In this document: one piece after another, positions 51,228 through 59,756 of the stretch
Layout of the letters: each line of letters begins with the position of its first letter
Position numbering within the stretch: the first letter of the stretch is position 1
Assembly: GCF_012184425.1 (NCBI RefSeq)
Contig: NZ_VTOW01000001.1
Coordinates: 124,001-188,000 of the forward strand
Direction: 5' to 3'
Length of the DNA: 64,000 bases
Origin: Candidatus Manganitrophus noduliformans
Lineage (GTDB): Bacteria > Nitrospirota > Nitrospiria > SBBL01 > Manganitrophaceae
Made by a program: the position numbers and the translations under genes
The notes under the pieces: generated by a model
Databases searched by the model: none
Seen by the model: the letters and a program-made list of their open reading frames with translations, nothing else
What the model was told of the DNA's origin: nothing

Positions 51228-51602
51228 ATGAAAACCATCCTGATCGTTGACAATCACCCTGAGTTCTTGATTGCGGTAAGTCACTTGGTCGCCGACCTGC
51301 TTCAAGATTTGCAGAAAGGACCGGTGAAAATCTTGAGAACGACTTCTGCGATCGCAGCCTTCAATGCAAGCCGCAGTCAGCGCATTGACCTGTTGATCAC
51401 CGATTATCAAATTCCGAATGAGATGAATGGATTTCAACTGATCTCTCGCCTTCGCGACAGGCCCGAAATGCGCAAAGTTCTGATGACGTTTGGGTCTTTG
51501 GAGCTTCTTGAGGCATTGGCGGCAGAGCAGGGGGTCGATGATGTCCTCCGAAAACCGATCGAGGAGAACGAATTAAGGACGATTCTTGAAAAATACATCT
51601 GA
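51228..51602 (+). CDS. stand-alone response regulator receiver domain
   Basis: A 124-residue single receiver domain without an output domain. TILIVDNHPEF supplies the N-terminal acidic pocket (with N in place of a second D), D59 in LLITDYQIP the phosphate acceptor, and LRKP the conserved Lys. It is divergent from the kinase operon inside the repeat-bounded island. No histidine kinase is near, so it is an orphan; it may be a phosphate sink or a link to Ser/Thr signalling. Confidence 0.85.
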   Translation: MKTILIVDNHPEFLIAVSHLVADLLQDLQKGPVKILRTTSAIAAFNASRSQRIDLLITDYQIPNEMNGFQLISRLRDRPEMRKVLMTFGSLELLEALAAEQGVDDVLRKPIEENELRTILEKYI

Positions 51603-52601
51603 AATGATGAAGATAACATCGGAGGGACGCCGCCGTCCTCTACCGTGTGCGGGTCTAAAATCGATCTTCATGAATTTAAAAATGGGCGAGCAAGCAAGAT
51701 GATTGAAGAGGTCTCTGTTTAAATTTTTAAACGATTGAGAGATTGATGTTGAAGAATTTGAACAAGTGAGATCCAAATATTCCATTCAGAAGTAATGGGG
51801 GCCGAGCCACTCTCGGCCCGACCCCAAGGATGAAGCGCCGAGCAACATCTTCCGCCATTAACCTGTCTTATTTATCCGGTGCGAGGTACCCGCGCACCAG
51901 AATGTGCCGTATTCCAAATGGAGGACCAGAAGGACCTGGAGAAACATCAGGACAAAGACACGCCTTGGATGAAACAACAAACCCGCTTGTCATCCGTTCG
52001 CTGATACCCTGTCCGACACCACTGAGCGTGATTGTAGAATCAATAACCCTCTGTCCCCCCAACGGATCTGCCAGATTTTGTACTCTCCTGGCAGATTCCA
52101 CCCCTCCACTGACTCAAAGTCCATTCCTTTCCAATGCCTTTTTTCACAAATTCCAGACAACGATTCTCTGCCTCGCCTCTGCAGTATCGTTGACCCCGTA
52201 TTTCGTAGGTCGCATCGCATAGCCGACGGACCCGGCGGAAAGGCTAATAAAGAAAATGCAACGTCAAGAAAATAAATTTAAATATGGGATAACTTAAAAT
52301 CGGAACAGCGATTAGTGAGAGGACTCAGTGATTACGATCATTCGCTAGGCTGGCATTGTAGATTACCATTACGATTCTTAAAATGAGAGTTTTCCCAATT
52401 GAGAGATTTACGGGTGTACTTTCCGACCTTCCTGAATTTGGTCTTCCTTTGTATATAATTCTTCAGGGAAAAGGGGGTTCGAATCCGATCTGGGGCGATA
52501 GAGAAAGGGTTGTGAATGTCATAAAACAAGTTGAGATTTCTGTTGTGAAATGAAAAAGGAAAGGAGCCGTTGGAATGATCTCCAACGGCTCCTTCTAGAC
52601 C
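51603..52601. other. about 1 kb without a recognisable gene
   Basis: Overlapping frames on both strands (51830-52222 plus; 51868-52101 and 51990-52220 minus) resemble no family and have unlike codon use. The base composition is more AT-rich than in surrounding genes. A hairpin (GGGGGCCGAG...CTCGGCCCGACCCC) is at about 51798-51826. The right direct repeat begins at 52433. Possible decayed DNA. Confidence 0.5.
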
Positions 52602-52610
52602 TGGCTCCCC
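52433..52610. repeat. 178-bp direct repeat, right copy
   Basis: Same length and block order as 43896-44073, and adjoins tRNA-Asn, sharing TGGCTCCCC with its 3' end. Includes the tRNA-Asn terminator hairpin. Confidence 0.7.
52560..52597 (-). terminator. tRNA-Asn terminator
   Basis: A 12-bp stem (GGAGCCGTTGGA/TCCAACGGCTCC at 52563-52592) just after the tRNA 3' end, followed on the minus strand by TTTCCTTTTTC. Confidence 0.85.
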
Positions 52611-52677
52611 AGGCCGGATTCGAACCAGCGACCCGACGGTTAACAGCCGTCTGCTCTGCCAGCTGAGCTACTGGGGA
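52602..52677 (-). tRNA. tRNA-Asn (GTT)
   Basis: A 76-nt cloverleaf on the minus strand. Acceptor TCCCCAG pairs with CTGGGGA, discriminator G, encoded CCA. D-arm AGCTCAGCTGGCAGAGC, anticodon stem GACGG/CCGTC with loop CTGTTAA giving anticodon GTT, and T-arm GCTGGTTCGAATCCGGC. Flanked downstream by its terminator and by the right-hand direct repeat. Confidence 0.96.
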
Positions 52678-52819
52678 ATAAAGGGAAAATAAGGAAAGCG
52701 GGGTGTATTTTATCCGCACCCAGGCAGAAAGTCAATCTCTTTGAGCGGATGAACCCGCTTGAAGAGCCCGATTTCTCCCTCGAAAAACCTTCTTTTCCCC
52801 TCTCCCGCGATCGCGCGGC

Positions 52820-53131
52820 TCAAGCGGCTTTTTGAGTGAGCCGATCCTGGACCGCCTTCACCTCATCTTCGAGATGAATCGCTTTGTCCCGGCGGTCGTC
52901 GATCGTCAGATGCGTGAGGACCCGGGAAATGCCGCGGTTAAATGGAAGCTCGTGGAGCATCTTGGCCGCGGAGAAAATCGTATCGGCATCCCCCTCGATG
53001 ATCGTTCCCATGTCGGTTAAATTGTATTTAAGCCCATGCTGATCGCAGACTTTGACCACCTCGGCGACGTAGTCGCCGATGCTGGGGGAGTCGGTTCCGA
53101 TCGGAACGATGCTGATTTCTAAAAGCGCCAT
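52820..53131 (-). CDS. MTH1187/YqgV-family thiamine-binding protein
   Basis: A 103-residue protein with LEISIVPIGTDSPSIGDYVAEVVKVCDQHGLKYNLTDMGTIIEGD and the terminal helix DEVKAVQDRL, as in the MTH1187 (thiamine/HMP-binding) family. Ferredoxin-like fold; forms oligomers. Binds thiamine pyrimidine in relatives. A GGAGGGTAAAATG site precedes it. Single gene. Confidence 0.9.
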   Translation of the reverse strand: MALLEISIVPIGTDSPSIGDYVAEVVKVCDQHGLKYNLTDMGTIIEGDADTIFSAAKMLHELPFNRGISRVLTHLTIDDRRDKAIHLEDEVKAVQDRLTQKAA

Positions 53132-53265
53132 TTTACCCTCCTTTTTTTACAATTTTACAGATCAAACCGCTTGCGCCTGCGTCGAGTTCGCAAGATCATC
53201 TTTTTATTTTAAGAGAAATCGTCGGCGAAAATCTAGGCGGCGCTTTACATGGGTCGTGCAGCGAT

Positions 53266-53916
53266 TTATTTCGTGCAGGGTTCTTTCAACGGAATCGATG
53301 CGAGGGCCGATTCCGGGATCGATGGGAACGGTCCGGGGAAAGGAACCGCCGCCTGCTCGAACGCGTCTTTGAGAGAGGCATTCAGCGCATCGATGGCGTG
53401 GTTCAATCCTTGCGCGGGGGAGGGAGGGGCGTAGAGAAGAAGATCGTAGCCGGGGATCAGACCCAGGGCCGGGTAGATGGCGTTTTGAAAGGCGACCCGG
53501 CCGACTTCACTGAGCTCTTCGGAAAGCCGCTCCGAAAAATCGTCGAGCGCCCGGTCCTGAACCAGCGCAATCATCGGAAGGATGCCGAGCTGGGGCGCTC
53601 CCTCCAGATCATTATCGGCGGCAAGTCCCATCGGAAGGACGCCTGAATTTGAGAACATCTCCGCCAACCGCGCCGGGCGCGATTTGAACCCCCATGAAAG
53701 ATACTCGGCCAGCGAAAGAGGCCGGTCGGCCAGGATCAGCGTCTGTCCCAGATGGAGTTGAAGGGTGCTTCGAATGGCGTCGGCCCCTTCGAGCAGATGG
53801 CGGAAATCCTTCCCCTCCCGACGGGGACCGTGGAGGGCGGTGAGGGCCATCACCAGCGGAACGGCATAAGTCGCTTTGGGGCCCTTCTGAATTTTCTTTT
53901 TGATTTTTTTTACCAC
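53266..53916 (-). CDS. conserved hypothetical protein, possibly channel- or GTPase-associated
   Basis: About 216 residues from GTG 53916 (VVKKIKKKIQKGPKATYAVPLVM). A longer frame to 54168 only reads the opposite frame of the lipoprotein gene. It has a lysine-rich opening, helical body (LTALHGPRREGKDFRHLLEGADAIRSTLQLHLGQTLILADRPLSLAEYLSWGF), and a later segment FQNAIYPALGLIPGYDLLLYAPPSPAQG. I do not recognise the family. It starts 41 bp after the lipoprotein stop, so co-transcription is likely. Confidence 0.6.
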   Translation of the reverse strand: MVKKIKKKIQKGPKATYAVPLVMALTALHGPRREGKDFRHLLEGADAIRSTLQLHLGQTLILADRPLSLAEYLSWGFKSRPARLAEMFSNSGVLPMGLAADNDLEGAPQLGILPMIALVQDRALDDFSERLSEELSEVGRVAFQNAIYPALGLIPGYDLLLYAPPSPAQGLNHAIDALNASLKDAFEQAAVPFPGPFPSIPESALASIPLKEPCTK

Positions 53917-53956
53917 GGTGCGATTCCAGGCGGAAGGAGGGTCGTTCTGAAAAGTG

Positions 53957-54364
53957 TCAGGGGGCCGCAGCCGGCGTCCCTTCGGAGGTGGAGACCGTCC
54001 GAGGGACCAGGTCGGGGGAATAGGGGTTGACGGGGTCCAGAGCGACCATCGTTCCGTTGCTGAAGACAAGAAGGCGGATGGTCGGGTAGAGATGGTTCTG
54101 GGGATTGAGGTTCTTGACGTGATAGACCCAGACTTCTCTGAGCTCATCTTCCGTTTGGCGGCGGGCAATTTCGGCGGGTGTGCCGATCAGCTCCGTGACC
54201 GCCTCCCGCGACATCCCCGGTTTCAACTTGCCGAACCAGGTCGCCTTGTAAAATTTGTAGGAGGGCCCGCCGCAGCCGACGGCCCCAAGCAGCATCAGGC
54301 CGACGAGGGCCCATGCTCCGCGTCTGATCAATCGGACCTGATTCAAGTTTGTCTCGCCGTTCAT
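53957..54364 (-). CDS. BamE-like (SmpA/OmlA) lipoprotein
   Basis: A 135-residue protein from ATG 54364. The signal ends LMLLGAVGC, a lipobox. TWFGKLKPGMSREAVTELIGTPAEIARRQTEDELREVWVYHVK is the BamE/OmlA pattern (G-x-L-x-x-G-M-x-x-x-x-V-x-x-x-x-G-x-P). BamE-type proteins act in outer-membrane protein assembly, but many paralogues exist, so this is a domain call only. The tail (TVSTSEGTPAAAP) is disordered. Confidence 0.8.
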   Translation of the reverse strand: MNGETNLNQVRLIRRGAWALVGLMLLGAVGCGGPSYKFYKATWFGKLKPGMSREAVTELIGTPAEIARRQTEDELREVWVYHVKNLNPQNHLYPTIRLLVFSNGTMVALDPVNPYSPDLVPRTVSTSEGTPAAAP

Positions 54365-54509
54365 GAAGGGAATTCTATCCCGATCTCGATTCTTTTTCAA
54401 CCAAAATGTGGCTCCCTTCAGGAAGGATCGACCTCTTGGAAAGCGGCCCTCATTCTTGACGAAGGAAATCAAAACGTGTTACAAGGAAGTGGTTTTTCCG
54501 CGCTGTAAC

Positions 54510-54598
54510 GCCGGAGTGGCGGAATTGGTAGACGCAAGGGACTTAAAATCCCTCGCTCCGCAAGGGGCGTGCCGGTTCGATTCCGGCCTCCGGCACCA
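54510..54598 (+). tRNA. tRNA-Leu (TAA)
   Basis: An 89-nt class II tRNA: acceptor GCCGGAG/CTCCGGC, discriminator A, encoded CCA, anticodon loop CTTAAAA (anticodon TAA) in stem GGGA/TCCC, a long variable arm (TCGCTCCGCAAGGGGCG), and T-arm CCGGTTCGATTCCGG. D-arm GGAATTGGTAGAC. Confidence 0.96.
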
Positions 54599-54946
54599 GG
54601 AAATCTCTTCGTAAATTGAATCCTTTTAGAAATGGTCTGTATCCCTCCCCTTTCCCCCTTGCAAAAGAAGATCGTGTTGTTTAGAATGACGTGCGGTCTC
54701 CTCAGACCGTGATTCGGATCGGCTCCAGTCGGTTACATGGTATGGACCCTGGGGCCGGTCTTATTTCTTCCCCTTCTTGCCTTTCGTTCTCCTTCATACT
54801 GTTCAAGCCTTTCGATCGGCCGATCATGCGTCTTTATTTAATTCCATAAAATCTCTCTTTCTTCTCCCGGATTTCCAATTGCTTCGTCGGCGTTTCTAGT
54901 ATATAAGAGTAACTCTATTTCACTTTATCGAAGGATGGTTCACCGC
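54599..54946. other. 348-bp gene-free stretch before tex
   Basis: AT/pyrimidine-rich sequence with no supported gene; contains a predicted promoter near 54879-54907. Confidence 0.5.
54879..54907 (+). promoter_or_regulatory. promoter of tex
   Basis: TTGCTT (54879-54884), spacer 17, TATAAG (54902-54907), 40 bp before ATG 54947. Confidence 0.5.
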
Positions 54947-57277
54947 ATGGACATTTCGCAACGGATCGCCGAAGAATTAAACGCCCGCACCGCCCAGGTG
55001 GAGGCGGCCGTCCGCTTGCTGGACGAGGGGGCGACCGTCCCCTTTATCGCCCGTTACCGCAAAGAGGTCACGGGAGGGTTGGACGACACCCAGCTTCGCA
55101 CCCTCGAAGAGCGGCTGATTTATCTGCGCGAGATGGAAGAGCGCCGCGCGACCATCTTAAAGAGCATCGAGGAGCAGGGAAAGCTGACCCCCGAGCTGAA
55201 TACGGCGATCCTCGCCGCGGGGACGAAGACCCGGCTGGGAGATCTCTATGCTCCCTATCAACCGAAGCGCCGCACCAAGGCGCAGATCGCGCGGGAGGCG
55301 GGGCTGGAGCCGGTGCTGAACGCATTGTTGGAAGATCCGAATCAAATCCCGGAGAGCGTGGCGGCCGGATCGCTCAACCCGGAAAAAGGTTTCGCCGACG
55401 CGGCGGCGGTGCTGGACGGCGCCCGGCAGATCTTCATGGAAAAAGCGGCGGAAGAGGCCGATCTGGTCGGGGCGCTCCGCGACCTGATCTGGGAGAAGGG
55501 GCGCCTCCTCTCGACGGTCGTCCCCGGAAAGGAGCAGGAAGGGGCCAAGTTCTCCGACTACTTCGAGTTCTCCGAGCCGCTCAAGCAGATTCCCTCGCAC
55601 CGCGCGCTGGCCCTCTTCCGCGGCCGGGCCGAGGGGATGCTGCGCCTGGTGATTCAGCTGCCGGGGCAGGATGATCTGGAATCGACGACCGCGTTCGGTG
55701 TTTGTGATGCGATGATCGCCCGGCGGTTTTCCATCCGCGACGAAGGCCGCCCGGCCGACCGGTGGCTCGCCGACGCCGTCCGCTGGGCCTGGCGCATCAA
55801 GCTCAAATCGCAGCTCGATACCGAATCGTTCCTGCGGCTGCGGGAGATGGCCGAGGAAGAAGCGATCCGCGTTTTCGGAGAGAATCTGCGCGATCTGCTC
55901 CTTGCCGCCCCCGCCGGTTCCCGCCCGACGATGGGGCTCGATCCCGGTCTGCGGACCGGGGTGAAGGTCGCGGTGGTCGGCGCCACCGGAAAGGTGCTCG
56001 ATCATACGGCGATCTTTCCGCATCCCCCTAAAAATCAGTGGGAGGAATCGCTGGCCGCACTGGCCGCGCTGGCGCGCAAACATCAGGTGGAGTTGATCAG
56101 CATCGGAAACGGCACCGCCTCGCGCGAGACCGACAAGCTGGCGAAGGAGCTGATCAAGCGTCACCCCGAATTGAAGCTGACCTGCCTGGTGGTCAGCGAG
56201 GCCGGGGCGTCGGTCTACTCCGCCTCGGCAATCGCGGCGAAGGAGTTTCCCGATCTCGATGTCTCTTACCGGGGGGCGGTCTCGATCGCCCGGCGCCTGC
56301 AAGACCCGCTGGCCGAACTGGTGAAGATCGAGCCGAAGGCGATCGGCGTCGGCCAATACCAGCACGACGTCAACCAGACACGCCTGACGCGCAAGCTGGG
56401 GGCGGTGGTGGAGGACTGCGTGAATACCGTGGGGGTCGATGTCAACACCGCCTCCGCGCCGCTGATGGCGCGGGTCGCCGGCTTGACCGAAACGACCGCC
56501 GCCAACATCGTCGCCTACCGCGAGGAGAAGGGGGCCTTCCGCGGACGGCGGCAGCTGCTGGAGGTCGCGCGTCTGGGGCCGAAGGCCTTCGAGCAGAGCG
56601 CCGGCTTTCTGCGGATCATGAACGGCGAGAATCCGCTCGACGGCTCCGCCGTCCATCCCGAGGCCTATCCGGTGGTGGAGCGGATTCTCAGCGCCACCGG
56701 CCGCGCGCTGCGCGAGGTCATCGGCAACAAGCCGTTCTTATCGTCGCTGTCGGTGCAGGATTTCATCGATGAAAAATTCGGCGAAATGACCGTGCGCGAC
56801 ATTCTCCGCGAGCTGGAGAAGCCGGGGCGCGATCCCCGGCCGGAGTTTAAAACCGCCGCCTTCCGTGAAGGGGTCGAAACCCTGGCCGACCTGGTCCCCG
56901 GCAGCGTGCTGGAGGGGGTCGTCACCAACGTCACCAACTTCGGCGCTTTTGTCGATATCGGCGTTCATCACGACGGCCTGGTGCACATCTCGGCGATGTC
57001 GGAGCGTTTCATCAAGGACCCGCGCGAGGTAGTGAAGGCGGGCGACGTCGTAAAGGTGAAGGTGATGCAGGTCGATTTGGAGCGAAAGCGGGTTTCCCTC
57101 ACCATGCGCTTGAGCGAGGGAGCGGTGCCGCCGACCGAAAAAGAAAAAAGCGGCGAGAACGCCGGCGGGAAAAAATCGGCCCCAAAATCGTCCTCCGGGA
57201 AGAAACAACCTTCCGCTCCCGCCCCCATGACGACGATGGCGGATGCGTTTGCACGGTTCAAGGAGCGGAAGCCGTAA
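54947..57277 (+). CDS. tex: Tex RNA-binding transcription accessory protein
   Basis: A 776-residue protein matching Tex in full. The N-terminus ([55 protein letters not shown]) is highly conserved. The YqgF-like domain ([22 protein letters not shown]), the HhH2 motif ([41 protein letters not shown]), and the S1 domain ([33 protein letters not shown]) are in order, followed by a Lys/Ser/Pro-rich tail. Tex binds RNA and RNA polymerase. ATG 54947 fits the family start; ATG 54935 is four codons upstream. Confidence 0.97.
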   Translation: MDISQRIAEELNARTAQVEAAVRLLDEGATVPFIARYRKEVTGGLDDTQLRTLEERLIYLREMEERRATILKSIEEQGKLTPELNTAILAAGTKTRLGDLYAPYQPKRRTKAQIAREAGLEPVLNALLEDPNQIPESVAAGSLNPEKGFADAAAVLDGARQIFMEKAAEEADLVGALRDLIWEKGRLLSTVVPGKEQEGAKFSDYFEFSEPLKQIPSHRALALFRGRAEGMLRLVIQLPGQDDLESTTAFGVCDAMIARRFSIRDEGRPADRWLADAVRWAWRIKLKSQLDTESFLRLREMAEEEAIRVFGENLRDLLLAAPAGSRPTMGLDPGLRTGVKVAVVGATGKVLDHTAIFPHPPKNQWEESLAALAALARKHQVELISIGNGTASRETDKLAKELIKRHPELKLTCLVVSEAGASVYSASAIAAKEFPDLDVSYRGAVSIARRLQDPLAELVKIEPKAIGVGQYQHDVNQTRLTRKLGAVVEDCVNTVGVDVNTASAPLMARVAGLTETTAANIVAYREEKGAFRGRRQLLEVARLGPKAFEQSAGFLRIMNGENPLDGSAVHPEAYPVVERILSATGRALREVIGNKPFLSSLSVQDFIDEKFGEMTVRDILRELEKPGRDPRPEFKTAAFREGVETLADLVPGSVLEGVVTNVTNFGAFVDIGVHHDGLVHISAMSERFIKDPREVVKAGDVVKVKVMQVDLERKRVSLTMRLSEGAVPPTEKEKSGENAGGKKSAPKSSSGKKQPSAPAPMTTMADAFARFKERKP

Positions 57278-57324
57278 CCTGTTCGAGCCGTGTGATCCAA
57301 TCCAAGAGGACCGGCTCAGACAGG
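57278..57324. terminator. hairpin between convergent tex and ada
   Basis: CCTGTTCGAGCCG and CGGCTCAGACAGG form an imperfect stem with a 21-base loop between the two stops. Weak candidate for a bidirectional terminator. Confidence 0.4.
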
Positions 57325-57342
57325 TTGAAACCGAGAGTGCGA

Positions 57343-58440
57343 TCAACTTTGATCAGGATGGCGCTCCCGGGAGAGCAGCGCCCGTTTGCGCTCCACCCCC
57401 CATCGGTATCCGGAGAGCGCGCCGTCATTGCGGACCACCCGATGGCAAGGGATCGCAACGGCAATCAGGTTGGCAGAGCAGGCCTGCGCCACCGCGCGCA
57501 CCGTTTCCGGGGAGCCGATCCGTTCTGCGATTTCGGCATAACTCACCGTCGCGCCGGCGGGGATCTCGCGCAACGCCTTCCACACCCGCTGCTGGAAAAC
57601 GGTGCCCCGGACGTGGAGCGGCAGATCGAGACCGATCGCCGGCGCTTCGACGAAGGCGATGACGCGAGCGATCCATTGTTCAAACGCCGCATCACCGCCG
57701 ATCAATTCCGCCTTGGAAAAGCAATCCTGAAGATCGCGCAGCAGCAGGTTCGGGTCGTCCCCGAGCAGAATGGCGCAGATCCCCTTGTCGGTGGCCGCAA
57801 CTAAAACCGAACCCAACGAACATTCTCCGACAGCGAAGCGGATCGAGGCGCCCCGGCCGCCGGCGCGAAAGTCGGAGGGGGTCATCCCCAGCACTTCCGA
57901 AGAGATCTCATAAAACCGCCCGCTGGAATGAAACCCCGCCCCAAAGATCGCCTCGGTGACCGTGTCGCTCCGGAACAACGCGTCCCGCACCCGCTCTGCG
58001 CGGTAGGCCGACGCGTAGGCTCTGGGTGTCACGCCGGTGATTGTCTTGAAGACACGATGGAAATGAAACCGGCTCATTCCGGCCGCTTCCGCGAGCAGAT
58101 CGAGGTTCGGCAGCACTTCGGCGGCTTCGATGAGTCGGCATGCTTTCGCCACCGCCGCGGCGTGTTGTTCGGCGAGCGGAGGCGCGTCGGGCCGGCACCG
58201 TTTGCACGGACGGAAACCGGCCCGGACCGCCGCTTCGCGCGTCGAATGGAACCGGACATGCTCCCGTCGCGCCGATCGCGCCGGGCAGGAGGGCCGGCAA
58301 TAAACCCCGGTGGTCCGCACGGAAAAGTAAAAAACGCCGTCCGCAGTCCGGTCTCGGCGCAGCACGGCGGCCCAACGATCGTCGTCGCTTCGAAAAGTCT
58401 GCGGAGCCCTTTCATTTTTTGTCAATGGAACGTCCATCAT
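57343..58440 (-). CDS. ada: bifunctional Ada regulator/O6-methylguanine-DNA methyltransferase
   Basis: A 365-residue Ada. The zinc-binding methyl-phosphotriester acceptor has C48, C52, C79 and C82 (VYCRPSCP...FRPCKRC). An AraC-type HTH (LAEAAGMSRFHFHRVFKTITGVTPRAYASAYRAERVRDAL) follows. The C-terminal methyltransferase has the AIPCHRVV active site and helix-turn RVWKALREIPAGATVSYAEIAERIG. It repairs O6-alkylguanine and phosphotriesters and, when methylated, activates its regulon. ATG 58440 or 58437; GAGGAGACG upstream. No alkB or alkA gene adjoins it. Confidence 0.97.
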   Translation of the reverse strand: MMDVPLTKNERAPQTFRSDDDRWAAVLRRDRTADGVFYFSVRTTGVYCRPSCPARSARREHVRFHSTREAAVRAGFRPCKRCRPDAPPLAEQHAAAVAKACRLIEAAEVLPNLDLLAEAAGMSRFHFHRVFKTITGVTPRAYASAYRAERVRDALFRSDTVTEAIFGAGFHSSGRFYEISSEVLGMTPSDFRAGGRGASIRFAVGECSLGSVLVAATDKGICAILLGDDPNLLLRDLQDCFSKAELIGGDAAFEQWIARVIAFVEAPAIGLDLPLHVRGTVFQQRVWKALREIPAGATVSYAEIAERIGSPETVRAVAQACSANLIAVAIPCHRVVRNDGALSGYRWGVERKRALLSRERHPDQS

Positions 58441-58666
58441 CGTCTCCTCTTCAGATTTCTACGAGCGGAATGGCTCGTTGAAACCAGCCTAGACGAAAAA
58501 GCACCCGCCGGCACTCCGTTTGTTGCTTTCAAATCCATTCAATATTTGACCTAATTTCATTAAAAAATTCAAGTTCCGGCTGTGCACAACTAAACCACGA
58601 ACAGTGCTCATTCCGGACTGTTTCTATTAGGAGGGTTTTTACGAAGCTTCGGAAGGAATGCCGTTC

Positions 58667-59038
58667 TTAAGGAGCGACCGTGATCGTTCCACGCATTTCC
58701 ATGTGGATGGCGCAAAAAAATTCGTAGGTGTTCGGTGTGTCGAACTTCATTTGAAACGTTTCTCCGGGGGGGAGAAGGTGGTGGATCAAAAGATCATCGA
58801 CGACTTTGGCAGGCTCTTTGCGATTCGGATCGGCCGCGGTGAGAAAGTGGGTCCGCTTATCTTCATTGACCCAGGTGACCTGCGCTCCGCTCTTGATCTG
58901 TTGGGCCTTCGGCGAAAACTCGGTTTTTCCATCCGGGATCTTGAATTCCGCCGCATCGGCCCCCTGTCCATTTCCCAGGCCGATGAGGATCATGAATAAA
59001 AGAAAACTGAATCGAGATAAAAAAACCTTTTTCATCAT
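58667..59038 (-). CDS. exported plastocyanin-like cupredoxin
   Basis: A 123-residue protein with a signal peptide (MMKKVFLSRFSFLLFMILIGLGNGQGADAAE). The type I copper ligands are a His in KRTHFLT and Cys-His-Met in FFCAIHMEM. FKIPDGKTEFSPKAQQIKSGAQVTWVNEDKRTHFL matches small plastocyanin/azurin-like domains. Periplasmic electron carrier; partner unknown. Confidence 0.9.
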   Translation of the reverse strand: MMKKVFLSRFSFLLFMILIGLGNGQGADAAEFKIPDGKTEFSPKAQQIKSGAQVTWVNEDKRTHFLTAADPNRKEPAKVVDDLLIHHLLPPGETFQMKFDTPNTYEFFCAIHMEMRGTITVAP

Positions 59039-59210
59039 TTCCGATCCTCACTGATTGCGCGGGCATCTCTGCCGATAAACCCCGATTAGATTAATTTTAA
59101 CCGGCAGGGGCGAATAAAGCAATATTGCGGGAACGGGAAGGAGACCCTATGCCAAGAGAAATTCTCCCGATGAACACCAAGCGAAAGGACCCTAGGAAAT
59201 GCGAGCGAAT

Positions 59211-59249
59211 AAAAAAGCCCCGCCGGAAAATATTCCGACGGGGCTTTTG
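59211..59249 (-). terminator. terminator of cold shock gene
   Basis: AGCCCCGCCGG/CCGACGGGGCT stem (59216-59226 and 59235-59245) with a T-rich run after it on the minus strand (CTTTTTTATTC). Also has TTTTGG on the plus side. Confidence 0.9.
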
Positions 59250-59265
59250 GATTAAAAAATTTTTG

Positions 59266-59472
59266 TTAGGAGATCAATCGGACGTTCGTCGCTTGCGGAC
59301 CCTTCTGGCCTTGGGTAACTTCGAACTCGACCGCATTTCCCTCTTCGAGAGATTTGTATCCCTCACCGGCAATGGCAGAAAAGTGGACAAACACATCCGC
59401 TCCTCCATCTTCACGCGTGATGAATCCATACCCTTTGCTGCCGTTAAACCACTTGACGGTTCCTTTGATCAT
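59266..59472 (-). CDS. cold shock protein (CspA family)
   Basis: A 68-residue single cold shock domain from ATG 59472 (AGAGGAG upstream). RNP1 is KGYGFIT and RNP2 VFVHF, within [39 protein letters not shown]. Binds single-stranded nucleic acid. The leader between the ATG and about 59600 is AT-rich and may act as a cold-responsive UTR, but no cold box was proven. Confidence 0.95.
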   Translation of the reverse strand: MIKGTVKWFNGSKGYGFITREDGGADVFVHFSAIAGEGYKSLEEGNAVEFEVTQGQKGPQATNVRLIS

Positions 59473-59756
59473 TGAGTGTTTCTCCTCTTTTTTATCAGCG
59501 ATTCGCTGACGGAATGTCCACTGTCCCCTAAGTCGAGAAAATAAAAAAAAGGCCACAGCGAGTTGTAATAGCTGCAGCCGATCAGTTCTTCCACTCAACT
59601 TTTACAATGGACTCCCGTCCTTTTTACCATGACTATTTGGAAAAGGTCAATGAAAAATTAACCCCTTATTGTCCGGTCGAGATCCCCCCTTCTCCCCTAT
59701 TTCAGCGGGGAGGTGTATAATCGCAGACGTTTTCACCCGGCTCACTTGAGAGGTCG

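Noticed and set aside
51830-52222. plus-strand frame of 130 residues in the gene-free region
   Set aside because: Overlaps two minus frames of similar quality; no ribosome site, no family, atypical composition.
55157-56656. 499-residue minus-strand frame inside tex
   Set aside because: Antisense shadow of a highly conserved gene.
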